The notes: generated from the sequence alone by a model not told the origin. A stretch of DNA of 64,000 bases from Burkholderiales bacterium 67-32 (GCA_001898625.1 MKUP01000012.1:1-64000); one strand, 5' to 3'; shown: positions 9,789 to 19,495, counted from the first letter of the stretch. A program made the numbers and translations.

Positions 9789-11144
9789 ATGGGCGGCGCC
9801 GGCGTCATCGACAACTTCCTCGGGGTCTTCACCTCCTATATCGACAGCGGCTTTGGCCTGCTCGGTGGCGAGGTGGCCTTCATCGCGACAACTTTGATCG
9901 TCATCGACGTGACGCTGGCCGCACTCTTCTGGTCCTGGGGCGCCGACGACGACATCATCGCTCGACTCGTCAAGAAAACCCTCTTCGTCGGCGCGTTCGC
10001 CTACCTCATCGGCAACTGGAACAACCTCGCCAAGATCATCTTCGAGTCCTTTGCCGGGCTTGGGTTGAAGGGATCGGGCACCAGCTTCACAGCCGAGGAT
10101 CTGATGCGACCCGGGAAAGTCGCTCAGACGGGTCTCGATGCCGCGCGACCGTTGCTCGAATCCATCTCCGATCTGATGGGTTGGATCAGTTTTTTCGAGA
10201 ACTTCATCCAAATCGCCTGCCTACTCTTCGCGTGGGCGCTCGTCATCCTGGCCTTCTTCATCCTCGCCATTCAGCTCTTCGTCACACTCATCGAATTCAA
10301 GCTGACGACGCTCGCCGGCTTCGTACTGATTCCTTTCGGCCTATTCGGAAAAACAGCATTCATGGCCGAGCGCGTGCTGGGCAACGTCGTCTCGTCTGGC
10401 ATCAAAGTACTGGTCCTCGCCGTCATCATCGGGATCGGCTCGACACTCTTTTCGCAGTTCACCACCGGCTTTGGCGGCCAAACGCCCACGATCGACGACG
10501 CCATGGCAGTCGTGCTGGCCGCATTGTCTCTGCTCGGCCTGGGCATCTTTGGTCCGGGTATCGCCGCCGGTCTGGTTCAGGGTGGACCACAGCTCAGCGC
10601 TGGAGCCGCCGTCGGCACCGGCCTCGCAGTCGGAGGAGCCGCGCTTGCCGCCGGCGGAGCAGCCGGGCTTGCCGCGAAGGGAGGAGCGGCGGCGCTATCT
10701 GGCGGCGCTGCGGTTGCGCGTGGAGGTGCAGCAGCCGCTGGCGGCGCAAGCGCCGCCTACAGCCTCGGCTCCTTAGGCAAGTCTGGCGCATCGGGCGTAG
10801 CCTCCGGTCTCGGCAGCGTCGCCCGCGCGGCCGGTGCGGCCACGGTTTCCCCTCTGAAACGCGCGACGTCGCGGGCCGCGGAAAGCATGAAGTCCAGCTT
10901 CTCCGGCGGGGCGAGAGCAGGCTTCGGCGCCACTGGCGGCTCCTCGACCATGGGGACCATTGATGGCGAGATCGCCGCCGACACGTCCGCAGCCTCCCGC
11001 GACAGTCCCCCCGCCTGGGCCAAGCGCATGCAACGCAGCCGCTCCATTGGCCACGGCGCAACTCTCGCGGCCCACGCCGTTCGCGCTGGCGACAGCCACG
11101 GCGGCGGCTCGTCCGTCAACCTTTCCGAAAGTGACCGCACATGA
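9789..11144 (+). CDS. trbL: mating-pore membrane protein TrbL (VirB6-like)
   Basis: A 451-aa polytopic inner-membrane protein. Several hydrophobic helices lie within residues 30-260 (for example 38-58, 135-165, 175-195, 205-235 and 238-262). A long Ala/Gly-rich stretch (about 262-350) and a polar tail follow. This is the TrbL/VirB6 pattern, the central channel component. It begins 3 bp after trbK, and its stop overlaps the trbF ATG by 4 bp. Confidence 0.94.
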   Translation: MGGAGVIDNFLGVFTSYIDSGFGLLGGEVAFIATTLIVIDVTLAALFWSWGADDDIIARLVKKTLFVGAFAYLIGNWNNLAKIIFESFAGLGLKGSGTSFTAEDLMRPGKVAQTGLDAARPLLESISDLMGWISFFENFIQIACLLFAWALVILAFFILAIQLFVTLIEFKLTTLAGFVLIPFGLFGKTAFMAERVLGNVVSSGIKVLVLAVIIGIGSTLFSQFTTGFGGQTPTIDDAMAVVLAALSLLGLGIFGPGIAAGLVQGGPQLSAGAAVGTGLAVGGAALAAGGAAGLAAKGGAAALSGGAAVARGGAAAAGGASAAYSLGSLGKSGASGVASGLGSVARAAGAATVSPLKRATSRAAESMKSSFSGGARAGFGATGGSSTMGTIDGEIAADTSAASRDSPPAWAKRMQRSRSIGHGATLAAHAVRAGDSHGGGSSVNLSESDRT

Positions 11145-11830
11145 GCTTCTTCAAAAGACCCGCAGCCCATTACGGCAAGTCGCCCGAGCCCGTGACGCCC
11201 TATCAGAAGGCTGCGCAAATCTGGGACGACCGCATCGGTTCGGCCCGCGTTCAGGCGAGGAACTGGCGCGCGATGGCCTTCGGCTCCCTGATCCTGTCCG
11301 CCGGTTTCGCTGCGGCGCTCGTCTGGCAATCGGCGCGCGGGACCGTCGTGCCTTGGGTCGTGCAAGTCGATCGCCTCGGTCAGGCGCAGACTGTCGCGGC
11401 CGCTACGGCTGATTATCGGCCCACCGATCCGCAGATTGCGTTCCATCTCGGCCGCTTCATCGAGCAGGTCCGCTCCATCCCGGCCGACCCCATTATCGTC
11501 CGCCAGAACTGGCTCCGGGCCTACGAATGGACAACGGACCGAGGCGCGGCCGCGCTTAACGACTATGCCCGCGCCAATGATCCGTTCACCCGCGTCGGGC
11601 GTCAGCAGATCGCGGTGGAAGTCTCCAGCGTCATCCGCGCGTCACCGGATTCCTTCCGCGTCGCTTGGACAGAGAGGCGCTACGAGAACGGCCAGCTCGC
11701 CACCACTGAGCGCTGGACCGCGATCCTCACCATCGTGATTCAGACCCCGCGCGATGCCGAACGGCTGCGTGCCAATCCGCTCGGGATCTACGTCAACGCC
11801 ATCTCATGGTCGCGGGAGATGTCCCAATGA
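11141..11830 (+). CDS. trbF: mating-pore protein TrbF (VirB8-like)
   Basis: A 229-aa bitopic inner-membrane protein with a short cytoplasmic start, one TM helix (about residues 44-62) and a periplasmic VirB8-type domain that ends in the pattern NPLGIYVNAISWSREM. It bridges inner-membrane and periplasmic parts of the pore. It is coupled at both ends by 4-bp ATGA overlaps with trbL and trbG. Confidence 0.95.
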   Translation: MSFFKRPAAHYGKSPEPVTPYQKAAQIWDDRIGSARVQARNWRAMAFGSLILSAGFAAALVWQSARGTVVPWVVQVDRLGQAQTVAAATADYRPTDPQIAFHLGRFIEQVRSIPADPIIVRQNWLRAYEWTTDRGAAALNDYARANDPFTRVGRQQIAVEVSSVIRASPDSFRVAWTERRYENGQLATTERWTAILTIVIQTPRDAERLRANPLGIYVNAISWSREMSQ

Positions 11831-12807
11831 GCACGTCTTTGGGAAGATCAGGCAATCCGGCTTTCCGTAAACACGCTTTGGCGTTTGTGCTGCTCTCCGC
11901 CACTGCGCTGGCGGGATGTGCGACGACCAAACCCCCGCAGATCAGCTACGACGACAACGTGCCGTCCCTGCCGGCCGTGCCGGCGCCTGTCACCGAGGAG
12001 CGACCGCGGCCCCCGCACACCCCACCGGCCTGGACGCCGGCGCGTGGTGGAACCGCTGCGAACACGCCGACCGGGCGCGTTCAGAACGCCAACGCCGCCG
12101 CACGCGTCGAGCCCCGGCGCGAGGGCTACTACAATTCCATCCAGATCTATCCGTGGAGCGAGGGGGCGCTCTATCAGGTCTATGCCTCGCCGGGTCAGAT
12201 CACGAACATCGCGCTCGAACCCGGAGAGCGCCTCACCGGTGCCGGCCCGATCGCAGCCGGGGACACCGCCCGCTGGATCATCGGCGACACCGAAAGCGGA
12301 TCGGGAATATCCCGCCGCGTCCATGTCCTGGTGAAGCCGACGCGCACGGGCATCACCACCAATCTCGTGATTACGACCGACCGGCGCATTTACATGATCG
12401 AATTGCGCGCCGCCGAGACGCCCTACATGCCGGCGATCGCCTGGGCTTATCCCGAGCCTCCCACCGCACAGCGCGCGAATGTTCCGGCGACGCCAGTCAT
12501 TCCCGCAGCCTCCGCGCGCCGATATCGATACGGACTGACCGGCGACACGCCGCCGTGGCGGCCGATCTCCGTCTATGACGACGGTCGACGAGTCTATGTC
12601 GAATTCCCCCGCGGAATCATCCAGGGCGAAATGCCGCCCGTCTTCGTCCTCGGCTCGGACGGCGAACCCCAGATCGTCAACAGCCGCATCTATCAGAACA
12701 TCCTGATCGTCGACCGAATCTTCGGCGCCGCCGAGCTGCGCCTCGGCAGCGGTGATCGCCAGCAAACTGTCAGGATCGTGCGTACCGACGGGAGGCCCGC
12801 GTCATGA
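11827..12807 (+). CDS. trbG: mating-pore lipoprotein TrbG (VirB9-like)
   Basis: A 326-aa outer-membrane-associated component. The signal peptide ends in a lipobox LAGC with Cys31 as the lipidation site. A Pro-rich linker (about residues 45-80) and a VirB9/CagX domain follow. ATG 11827 overlaps the trbF stop and places the basic residues ahead of the hydrophobic core correctly. It would form the outer core ring with TrbI. Confidence 0.95.
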   Translation: MSTSLGRSGNPAFRKHALAFVLLSATALAGCATTKPPQISYDDNVPSLPAVPAPVTEERPRPPHTPPAWTPARGGTAANTPTGRVQNANAAARVEPRREGYYNSIQIYPWSEGALYQVYASPGQITNIALEPGERLTGAGPIAAGDTARWIIGDTESGSGISRRVHVLVKPTRTGITTNLVITTDRRIYMIELRAAETPYMPAIAWAYPEPPTAQRANVPATPVIPAASARRYRYGLTGDTPPWRPISVYDDGRRVYVEFPRGIIQGEMPPVFVLGSDGEPQIVNSRIYQNILIVDRIFGAAELRLGSGDRQQTVRIVRTDGRPAS

Positions 12808-13976
12808 GCGACAACGAAACGACCAACGACGAGGCCCCGACGACGGCGGCTGCGGAATCTGCGGCGCCCATGCGCCTACGTGCCGAACCGCCCCGCGTGA
12901 CGCGTCTTTCTCGCAAGGTTCTCGCGAGCGCGGGCCTCGTCGTCAGCATCGGCATCGGCGGGGCCCTCATATACGCGCTGCAGACGCGCGACGCCGGAAC
13001 GAGCAATGAGGAACTCTATTCGACGGAGAACCGCCCAACCGCCGATGGCCTTGCTGGCCTGCCGCGTGATTACACGGGTCCTGTCCTCGGCCCGGCTCTG
13101 CCCGGCGACCTCGGAAGGCCCATCCTTGATGCCCAGAATCGCGGCCAGCCAGTCGTTCCGCCATCGATGGCGACGCAGCAACCCGGTCCCGAAGAACAGC
13201 GCCGTCTCGCCGAACTGGAAGCGGCGCGGACCAGCCGCGTCTTCTTCCAGACCGGACCGGGAGCAGCCGCATCGCCTGCTGGCACGACTGCGCCCGGACT
13301 GCCGAACCTGGGGATGCAAGCCGGCGCCCAGACGGCCCACGATCGACAGCTTGCTTTCCTGAATGGCACGGTGGACCGTCGAACCGTGTCGGCCGATCGC
13401 GTGATGGCCCCAGCTTCGCCCTATGTGCTTCAAGCCGGCGCCGTTATTCCAGCCGCGCTAATCACCGGCATCCGCTCCGATCTTCCCGGGCAGATCACCG
13501 CCCAGGTCACGGAGAACATCTACGATAGCCCGACGGGCCGCATCCTCATCGTGCCGCAGGGAACGCGCATCATCGGCGAATACAGCAACGATGTCGGCTT
13601 CGGACAACGCCGGGTCCTCCTCGTTTGGAATAGGCTGATCCTTCCAAATGGCCGGTCCATCGTTCTGGAAAGACAGCCTGGAGCCGATCCGCAGGGTTAT
13701 GCGGGCCTGCAGGACGGGGTTGACTATCATTGGTGGGACCTTGCCAAGGCTGCCGGGCTTTCAACCCTGCTTGCCGTTGGTACGGAGCTGGCCGTCAGCG
13801 ACGAAGATCGTCTCGTTCGGGCGATCCGCAACGGGGCGCAGGACACCATCAACGACGCTGGTCAGCAGATTATCCGGCGCCAGTCGCAGATCGCGCCCAC
13901 GCTGACCATACGTCCTGGTTTCCCGGTCCGCGTTATCGTCACCCGCGATCTCGTCCTCGAACCGTATGGAGGTTGA
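12804..13976 (+). CDS. trbI: mating-pore protein TrbI (VirB10-like)
   Basis: A 390-aa VirB10-family protein that spans the envelope: a cytoplasmic N-terminus, one TM helix (about residues 37-56), a Pro/Gln-rich periplasmic linker and the conserved C-terminal barrel domain (about 205-390), with ALITGIRSDLPGQI and VPQGTRIIGEY visible. It overlaps trbG by 4 bp. No trbH lies between trbG and trbI, unlike in Ti plasmids. Confidence 0.95.
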   Translation: MSDNETTNDEAPTTAAAESAAPMRLRAEPPRVTRLSRKVLASAGLVVSIGIGGALIYALQTRDAGTSNEELYSTENRPTADGLAGLPRDYTGPVLGPALPGDLGRPILDAQNRGQPVVPPSMATQQPGPEEQRRLAELEAARTSRVFFQTGPGAAASPAGTTAPGLPNLGMQAGAQTAHDRQLAFLNGTVDRRTVSADRVMAPASPYVLQAGAVIPAALITGIRSDLPGQITAQVTENIYDSPTGRILIVPQGTRIIGEYSNDVGFGQRRVLLVWNRLILPNGRSIVLERQPGADPQGYAGLQDGVDYHWWDLAKAAGLSTLLAVGTELAVSDEDRLVRAIRNGAQDTINDAGQQIIRRQSQIAPTLTIRPGFPVRVIVTRDLVLEPYGG

Positions 13977-13977
13977 T

Positions 13978-14217
13978 ATGGCAAAACTCAAGCTCGGGCC
14001 GATCGTCGACGAGAAGCCCGTGAAGGCGACGGTGGAATTACCGGCCGCGCTTCACCGAGATCTCTCGGCATATGCGGAGGTATTGGCTCGCGAGTCGAGC
14101 CAGCCCGTTGCTGACCCCATGAAGCTGATCGTGCCGATGCTAGAGCGGTTCATTGCAACTGATCGGGCATTTTCAAGGGCTCGGCGCTCACTTCAATCGT
14201 CGAGAACGCCGCTGTGA
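13978..14217 (+). CDS. DUF2274 protein
   Basis: A 79-aa protein with the DUF2274 pattern: MAKLKLGPI, KVTVELPAALHRDL-type core and a helix ending IATDRAFSRARR. Such genes usually close trb operons of this type; the family has a ribbon-helix-helix look and no proven role. ATG 13978 has GGAGG nearby (13968-13972) and lies directly after trbI. The last residues may have been altered by the junction to the next segment, and the gene overlaps the convergent LysR gene by 68 bp. Confidence 0.82.
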   Translation: MAKLKLGPIVDEKPVKATVELPAALHRDLSAYAEVLARESSQPVADPMKLIVPMLERFIATDRAFSRARRSLQSSRTPL

Positions 14218-15139
14218 CAGCATCTCTATCGTTCGACCTGCCCATTGAGCGGGCAAGCTCGAGGAACTGCAGAAGGGCCGGGTTGTCGTTCTTGGAGGAC
14301 CATAGCGCGCTAAAGGGTAAAACCTCGCCAGTGATCGGTCGGTACGAGATTCCGGGGAACTGTGCCGCCGTCATCGCCTCGCTCACAGCGGTCAGTCCCC
14401 GGTTCAGCGCCACAAGCGGCAGAAGATTCTCCCTGCCCACATGCTGGACTCGTATCTCTGGGTGATGTCCCAAGGCTGCAAGACGCTGCACCAGATAGTC
14501 GTGAATTTCCTGACCTGGTGGCGCTTCATTGACGATGAAGTTTTCCTTCGCGAGTTGGTCCCATCCGACTTCGTCACGCTCCACTAGGCGATGGTCCTCG
14601 GGCAGCACGACAAACACGCGCTCAGACCAGAGAGACACTCTCTCACAGTCCGGCCATTCCCGCTCGCCTGTCACGAAAGCCGCATCAAGCTTGAGCTGCC
14701 GAATGCTCGTCACGTGCTCGGCAGGATTGTCATCGATCAGATCAATCTGAACTTTCGGGTATTGATTGCCATAGCGCCTTAGCAGCTCCGGGAGAAAACC
14801 TGATGCGATCGAGGAATAGATGCCGATCCTGATCAGCCCATGTTCTGAACGGCCGATGGCGGCGACGTCCAGCATGCCGTCGCCGACGCTTCTCAGTATC
14901 TGTCGGGCGCGCCGCAGAAAGCGTTGACCGGCGAAAGTTAGACTAACGCCCGCACTATGCCGATGGAACAACGCAGCGCCGAGATGATGTTCGAGATCGC
15001 GGATGCGTCGGCTGAGTGCGGACTGTTGAACACCAATGGCGGATCCGGCCTTACGGAAGCTGCCATGCTCAGCCGCGGCCACGAAGTAGCGGAGATGACG
15101 AAGCTCCACGGCATGGGTCAACAGTTTCACCATGGCCAT
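14150..15139 (-). CDS. LysR-family transcriptional regulator
   Basis: About 329 aa. The N-terminal winged helix begins ELRHLRYFVAAAEHGSF, with the recognition region SALSRRIRDLE. A substrate-binding domain from about residue 100 to 300 follows. ATGs at 15139 and 15133 are possible; a GTG at 15109 would give the canonical LysR start and is a real alternative. The gene runs toward the trb operon, its 3' end overlapping DUF2274. LysR genes occur after trb operons in related elements, so it may control transfer, or the broken dehydrogenase behind it. The effector is unknown. Confidence 0.85.
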   Translation of the reverse strand: MAMVKLLTHAVELRHLRYFVAAAEHGSFRKAGSAIGVQQSALSRRIRDLEHHLGAALFHRHSAGVSLTFAGQRFLRRARQILRSVGDGMLDVAAIGRSEHGLIRIGIYSSIASGFLPELLRRYGNQYPKVQIDLIDDNPAEHVTSIRQLKLDAAFVTGEREWPDCERVSLWSERVFVVLPEDHRLVERDEVGWDQLAKENFIVNEAPPGQEIHDYLVQRLAALGHHPEIRVQHVGRENLLPLVALNRGLTAVSEAMTAAQFPGISYRPITGEVLPFSALWSSKNDNPALLQFLELARSMGRSNDRDAVTAAFSTIEVSAEPLKMPDQLQ

Positions 15140-15386
15140 CGTCACGCACGCGCCCAAGCTTGGCTCGCCACGAGGAGCATGTGCTCGCCCTTGGTCGGCC
15201 GTATCGCGCGGCCTCGCGTCAATTGCGTCGACGGCGCTTGTCGACAAGCCGGTCGTCGGGACAGGCGCCACCGCATAGCCGCTTACTTCGAGCAACGGAG
15301 CTTGGCGCTTTCGCACCGTAAAGCCAATCGGTTCGGAGGAAAACCGCTGACCAAGAACACACGCTGAAAACTGGGGCGCATCGCGA

Positions 15387-15660
15387 TCAGGCCGCCAGCG
15401 TCGCATTGTCGATGACGAAGCGATACTTGACGTCTCCCCCTGGGCATGCGCTCATAGGCGCCGTTGATCTCGTCGGCTCGGATCATCTCGATGTCGGCGA
15501 CGATGCCGCGCTCGGCACAGAAATCGAGCATTTCCTGGGTTTCCGGAATGCCGCCGATCATCGAGCGGGCGATAGACCGACCCTTGGAGATCAGGTTCAT
15601 CACGTTGGGCGACGGACGCTGCGAGGCCGGGGCCCCCACCGGCGTGAGGATGCAGCTGAC
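15387..15660 (-). pseudogene. remnant of a zinc alcohol dehydrogenase (3' end only)
   Basis: The reverse strand encodes about 90 residues of the C-terminus of an MDR/CAD-type NAD(P)-dependent alcohol dehydrogenase, recognisable from PSPNVMNLISKGRSIA, MIGGIPETQEMLDFCAE and EINGAYERM. A one-base frameshift after ERM must be crossed to reach the family's end (DVKYRFVIDNATLAA and stop at 15387). The nucleotide-binding and zinc domains are missing. It is a dead fragment, probably left by an insertion or deletion between LysR and the exporter. Confidence 0.75.
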
Positions 15661-15839
15661 TAGAAAGAGGCCTACTCTGAGATTGAGAGCCACCTGTGAA
15701 ATCGTGTATAGTGGAAGATGTAGCGGCTCCCAGAGTGTGTGGCCACCTGCCGAAACCAGGAGGTAGCGTCGGAAGAAGATCGGCCAACACCGAGGCCCTA
15801 ACTGGTGGGGCCACGCATCAGATCGCTTCGCCTCTATGC

Positions 15840-17135
15840 TCATTCTTGGCGCCTTCGTTTAGGGCTTCTCGGCTGGATCGTGTCTTCCTGCTCCTTTGGC
15901 GCAGTAAGAAAGTGTCGGGCGTAGATGAACCACGAGAGATACCCCGCGAGCGCCAAGGAAAACAGACCGAACGCAAGGTGTATGCCGGAAGCGCCGAGCA
16001 GCGGTGCGAGGACAGCCGAGGTAAAGGTCATCACCATCGTTTGAATGAAGCCCTGCATTGAGGCCGCCATACCTCGCAGTCCCGGAAACATGTCTAACGT
16101 TAGCAGCGTGATGCTGGGCATAGCGAGTGACATGCCGGTGGTGTACATCGCCACCGGAAGGACCGCCCACGGAATATCGGGAGGAAAGAAGCCGTTGTAG
16201 GCCAAATTCAGTGCTATGGCGGAAAACATGATGGCGTAGCCGCAGCGTACCGTCGCCCGGCGTGGAAGCCGCTTCGCGAGCCTGCCGGATAGGTAAGATC
16301 CGAAGATCACGCCCGACATGGCGGGGATGAACAGCCAGCCGAACTGGTCCTGGTCCAGGCTCAGATAATCGATGATGAACCAAGGAGCTGAGGACACATA
16401 AAGAAAGAAGCCGGCGAAGTTTCCGCTCAAGGCAAGCGACAGAAGCCAGAAGGGTTTGGATCCGAGCACGGACTTGTAACTGCGGACCAACTCGGCCGGT
16501 CGCATCGATGTCCGCTTGTCGGGAGGCAGTGTCTCCGGCAGGTAGGCGAAGCTGGCGACGAGCTGCACAAAGCTGAACAGCGCCAGGAAGATGAACACCG
16601 ACGGCCACGAAAACCACTTTTGCAGCCATCCGCCGAACACGGGGGCGATGGCGGGAGCGAGACCGAAAATCATCGTGACCTGCGACAGCAGCCTTTGCGC
16701 TTCGGCACCCTCCAAGCGATCGCGGATCACTGCGCGTCCGACCACGCTTCCCGCCCCCACCGAGAGGCCCTGGAGCGTTCGGAACAACATCAAAAGCGCA
16801 AGTGAGGTTGATAAGGCCCCGGCTATCGAGGCAGCGAGATAGACTGATAATCCGACGAGAACGACGGTTCGGCGGCCGAAGGCATCCGAAAGCGGTCCGT
16901 GCAGCAGCATCATAAAGCCGAACGCGGCCATATAGATGCTGAGGGTCTGCTGAAGTTGAGCTTGTGTGGCCCCCAGGCTGACCATCAGCGCCGGAAAAAA
17001 GGGCATGTAGGTCGAAATCGAGAACGGTCCTAGCATCGTATAGCTGCCGAGGAGCAGCGTCAGGCGACTCTTTTCCGATTTATGGTTCTCGACCGGAGGA
17101 GACAGGTCGCCTTCAAGAGGGTGGTTCACGATCAA
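15840..17135 (-). CDS. MFS drug-resistance transporter, Bcr/CflA type
   Basis: A 431-aa protein with about 12 hydrophobic helices and the MFS motif A region GPLSDAFGRRTVVLVG in the loop between helices 2 and 3. The motif C-like RTLQGLSVGAGSVVGRAVIRD fits the Bcr/CflA drug:H+ antiporter branch. The start is a TTG at 17135 (GTG 17129 is an alternative); no strong ribosome site is visible. Substrate unknown. It is read toward the dehydrogenase remnant. None of the four MerR-type promoters lies immediately upstream; the nearest (17.68 kb) reads toward it through the DUF326 remnant. Confidence 0.85.
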   Translation of the reverse strand: MIVNHPLEGDLSPPVENHKSEKSRLTLLLGSYTMLGPFSISTYMPFFPALMVSLGATQAQLQQTLSIYMAAFGFMMLLHGPLSDAFGRRTVVLVGLSVYLAASIAGALSTSLALLMLFRTLQGLSVGAGSVVGRAVIRDRLEGAEAQRLLSQVTMIFGLAPAIAPVFGGWLQKWFSWPSVFIFLALFSFVQLVASFAYLPETLPPDKRTSMRPAELVRSYKSVLGSKPFWLLSLALSGNFAGFFLYVSSAPWFIIDYLSLDQDQFGWLFIPAMSGVIFGSYLSGRLAKRLPRRATVRCGYAIMFSAIALNLAYNGFFPPDIPWAVLPVAMYTTGMSLAMPSITLLTLDMFPGLRGMAASMQGFIQTMVMTFTSAVLAPLLGASGIHLAFGLFSLALAGYLSWFIYARHFLTAPKEQEDTIQPRSPKRRRQE

Positions 17136-17348
17136 TCCATTGTGAGGTCTATGGGGTCGCTCGTTCTGACGGTGCGGCCATCCTCAGGGCGGCCCTTACT
17201 GCCTTGTTCCTGCAACTTACGTTCATGTGGAAGCGCGGCGTTGCGTCACCGATCCCCAACAAAAACGCGGAAATGCCTTGGATCCGAGCGGAAATGCGCA
17301 ACAGTCTGACCAATAGAGCAACCCGTCACGCGGCTGTCGCGGATAGCG

Positions 17349-17580
17349 TCAGGCGGCCTGAGCGACCCGCCGGCACTCCTCGGCACAGCGGCGGCATTCT
17401 TCCATGTCGTGCTTGTCCCATTCAGCCGCGCAAGCTTCGCAGATGACAGCACAGAGCTCGGCCCAGCGCTGAGTATTCGCCGAGCCGCGCGCCAATGCAG
17501 AAGCTGACGCAGGTTTCGCAAGCGATTGTGCAGTCGAGACAGGCTTGGATGCAGTCATGGCGGACTTGTTGTTGTGCCAC
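17349..17580 (-). pseudogene. broken four-helix-bundle copper-binding protein (DUF326)
   Basis: GTG at 17580, with AGAGGAGA ahead of it, starts a reading frame with the Cys pattern DCIQACLDCTIACETC. This then leaves the family, while the typical C-terminal half (ELCAVICEACAAEW, MEECRRCAEECRR) continues in another frame to the stop at 17349. Compared with the usual DUF326 layout about 30 middle residues are missing, so a deletion plus frameshift broke the gene. Intact members bind Cu(I) or other soft metals through many Cys. The gene stands directly behind a MerR-type promoter (17663-17694), so it belonged to the metal regulon. Confidence 0.75.
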
Positions 17581-17662
17581 GTTTCAATCTCCTCTCAGCG
17601 GTTGCTTCCTCATTGAAGCGGCTGTGGCCAAATCCTGGGGGGCCCGAGTTCCAGCCGCGCGC

Positions 17663-17694
17663 ACTGTAGCCGCCGTAGTATGGTACGGTGTCAA
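17663..17694 (-). promoter_or_regulatory. MerR-type promoter 1 (leftward, toward DUF326)
   Basis: On the minus strand -35 TTGACA (17689-17694) and -10 TACAGT (17663-17668) are separated by a 20-bp spacer that contains the dyad CCGTA-N6-TACGG. The over-long spacer with a centred dyad is the hallmark of MerR-family promoters, where the regulator untwists DNA to activate. It is one of four promoters of identical layout in the island. Confidence 0.8.
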
Positions 17695-18133
17695 ACAGAA
17701 TCTGCAATGCGCAGATTCGGAGGAACCGGGCTAAGAAAGCGCGTGCCTGTCGGATGGAGTCAGGTGTGCTGGAATTGAGCGCGGTGATGCGGCGCTTCGT
17801 CTTTGCTGGCCATCACGGACTCACAAGGGCGACCTCGAGTCAACCGGATTGTGTACGGCTTACGGCTTCATGGATTATCTCCTTGGGTTGCTACGGATCC
17901 GAGGTTGAGCCTGTCTTCCAATTCGAGCATTTCTGGCTCGGTTGAAACTCACATACGGTCGCCGCCCCGGGGCGGCTGCACCCTTATCCCGCATACGGCG
18001 GCTAGGCTCAGGAGGACGTGACCATTCTTTGGAGCGGTTGTTGAGACCATGTGCCAGGCCGGTTCGTCCGCCTGGATCCGCCGGGGCTGATCAGGCCCCG
18101 TCAGATGGCGAAAGAGGTTTGGGCGGCTTCAGA
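17695..18133. other. gene-poor stretch between promoter 1 and the IS110 remnant
   Basis: No convincing gene is seen; open frames here have no recognisable features. A GC palindrome CCGCCCCGGGGCGG lies near 17960. One end of the IS110 element probably falls inside this stretch, but the terminus could not be fixed without a second copy to compare. Confidence 0.4.
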
Positions 18134-19300
18134 TCAGGCCGGCTTTATGGTGGCACCCTCCATCACTACGCCGGCGGTCGCATACTGCCACAGTGCGACC
18201 AGCAGTTTACGTGCCAAGGCGACGATCAGCGGCTTACGCAGCCGCCCGCCGTTGCGCTCGACCCGCTGTTTGAACCACTGGCTGAGGGCCGAGTCTGGTT
18301 GGTGTCGCAGCCACAGCCAGGCCATCTGTACCATCGTTCCTCTTAGCCGCGGATTGCCCGCTTTTGAGACGCCTTGCTCGTGATCGACAGAACCGCTCTG
18401 CCAGGGCGTTGGCGCAAGTCCGGCATAGGCCGCAAGCTGCCTTCGATTGTCGAAGTGACGATAGAGACCTTCAGACCAGAGTACGTTGGCGAACTCAGCG
18501 CCCACCCCCTTCAGCTGCAGCAGTCTCACCACCGGCGCCGGGTCGTTCTCCTTGGCCCGATCCAGCAGCAGATCATCGCGCGCCGCCTCGACCTTTTGCA
18601 ACTGCTCCAGGATTAGCTCAAGCCGGTCGAGCTCACGCACAACCTGTGCCTTCAGGTGGAAAGGTAAGGCGCGACCATCACCCGTTTGCAGGTCCTCGAG
18701 CCTGGTGCGTCAGTTGCGGCGCAGCGGCTCATAGTCACCGACGCCCTGGGTGAACAGCAACCCCTTGATCCGGTTGACGTGCTCCACCCGCTCGGCGATC
18801 AGCGTCTTTCGCTCCCGGCAGATTCGACGGTGATCCTCTTCCTCGGGGGTCGGCGGCCTGACCATGGAGCAGACCCGCGGCTCGCCGCGCTTATAGGCCA
18901 GCAAGGTCCGTACCAGGGTCTCGGCGTCGATCTTATCGGTCTTCGCCCGCCGGCGCCGCCGCGACACCAGGATCGAGGCGGCGTCGACCACGTGACTCTC
19001 GATCGCTTCGCCCTGAAGCACCCGATGGATCCAGAAGCCGTCTAGTCCAGCCTCCTGGATGACAATAATCCGGAAGCGCTCACCGGTTCGGGTCTGAGCC
19101 TTTTCCTGGAGCGTCGCAAACAGCTCCAGGAGTCCCGCAACGTCCCCGCCCCGCAGAGAATGCTTGGACATCTTCTCCCCGCCACCCGGCGACAGTGAAG
19201 TGATCAGCCAACTTGATCGAGACAGTTCCATCGAAACAAAGATCGCGCCAAGATCGATGCGGATAGCGGCCTGTTCCGGCCGATTTGCAACCTGTTGCAT
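18134..19300 (-). pseudogene. IS110-family transposase with in-frame stop
   Basis: The reverse strand carries a complete IS110-type transposase: the DEDD domain (visible in RRAKTDKIDAETLVRTLLAY) followed by the Transposase_20 domain (LLQLKGVGAEFANVLW, YAGLAPTPWQSG). One in-frame TGA (18710-18712) interrupts the region between the domains, with the same frame continuing on both sides. So a single nonsense change separates an N-terminal piece from a 168-aa-plus C-terminal piece. IS110 elements usually lack clear terminal inverted repeats, and the ends were not found. The element sits between two divergent MerR-type promoters. Confidence 0.85.
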
Positions 19301-19463
19301 TGTCGTCTCCAGAATGGGTGGGTTTAGCAACGCCATTCTGCCTGACGGCAGGTCGCTATCCACCAGCCCATAGGATCTCGATGCTTTCGCCAGATTCTGA
19401 TTGCCGTAGAGCGCTCTGTTCCAGCTTCAACCTGTGCCCACCCGCATACTGGTGAGAAACGAC

Positions 19464-19495
19464 TTGACCCCGTACCTAGGTACGGATGCTAACGT
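19464..19495 (+). promoter_or_regulatory. MerR-type promoter 2 (ABC exporter - regulator operon)
   Basis: -35 TTGACC (19464-19469), 20-bp spacer with the dyad CCGTA-CCTAGG-TACGG (19470-19485), -10 TAACGT (19490-19495). It reads into the ABC exporter genes that start at 19552 and on to the MerR-family regulator, so the regulator gene lies under its own control. The dyad is fully palindromic including its centre. Confidence 0.85.

Noticed and set aside
15660-15843. Upstream part of the frame that contains the dehydrogenase remnant
   Set aside because: Residues before the PSPNVMNL region match no dehydrogenase sequence; probably fused junk at the breakpoint.
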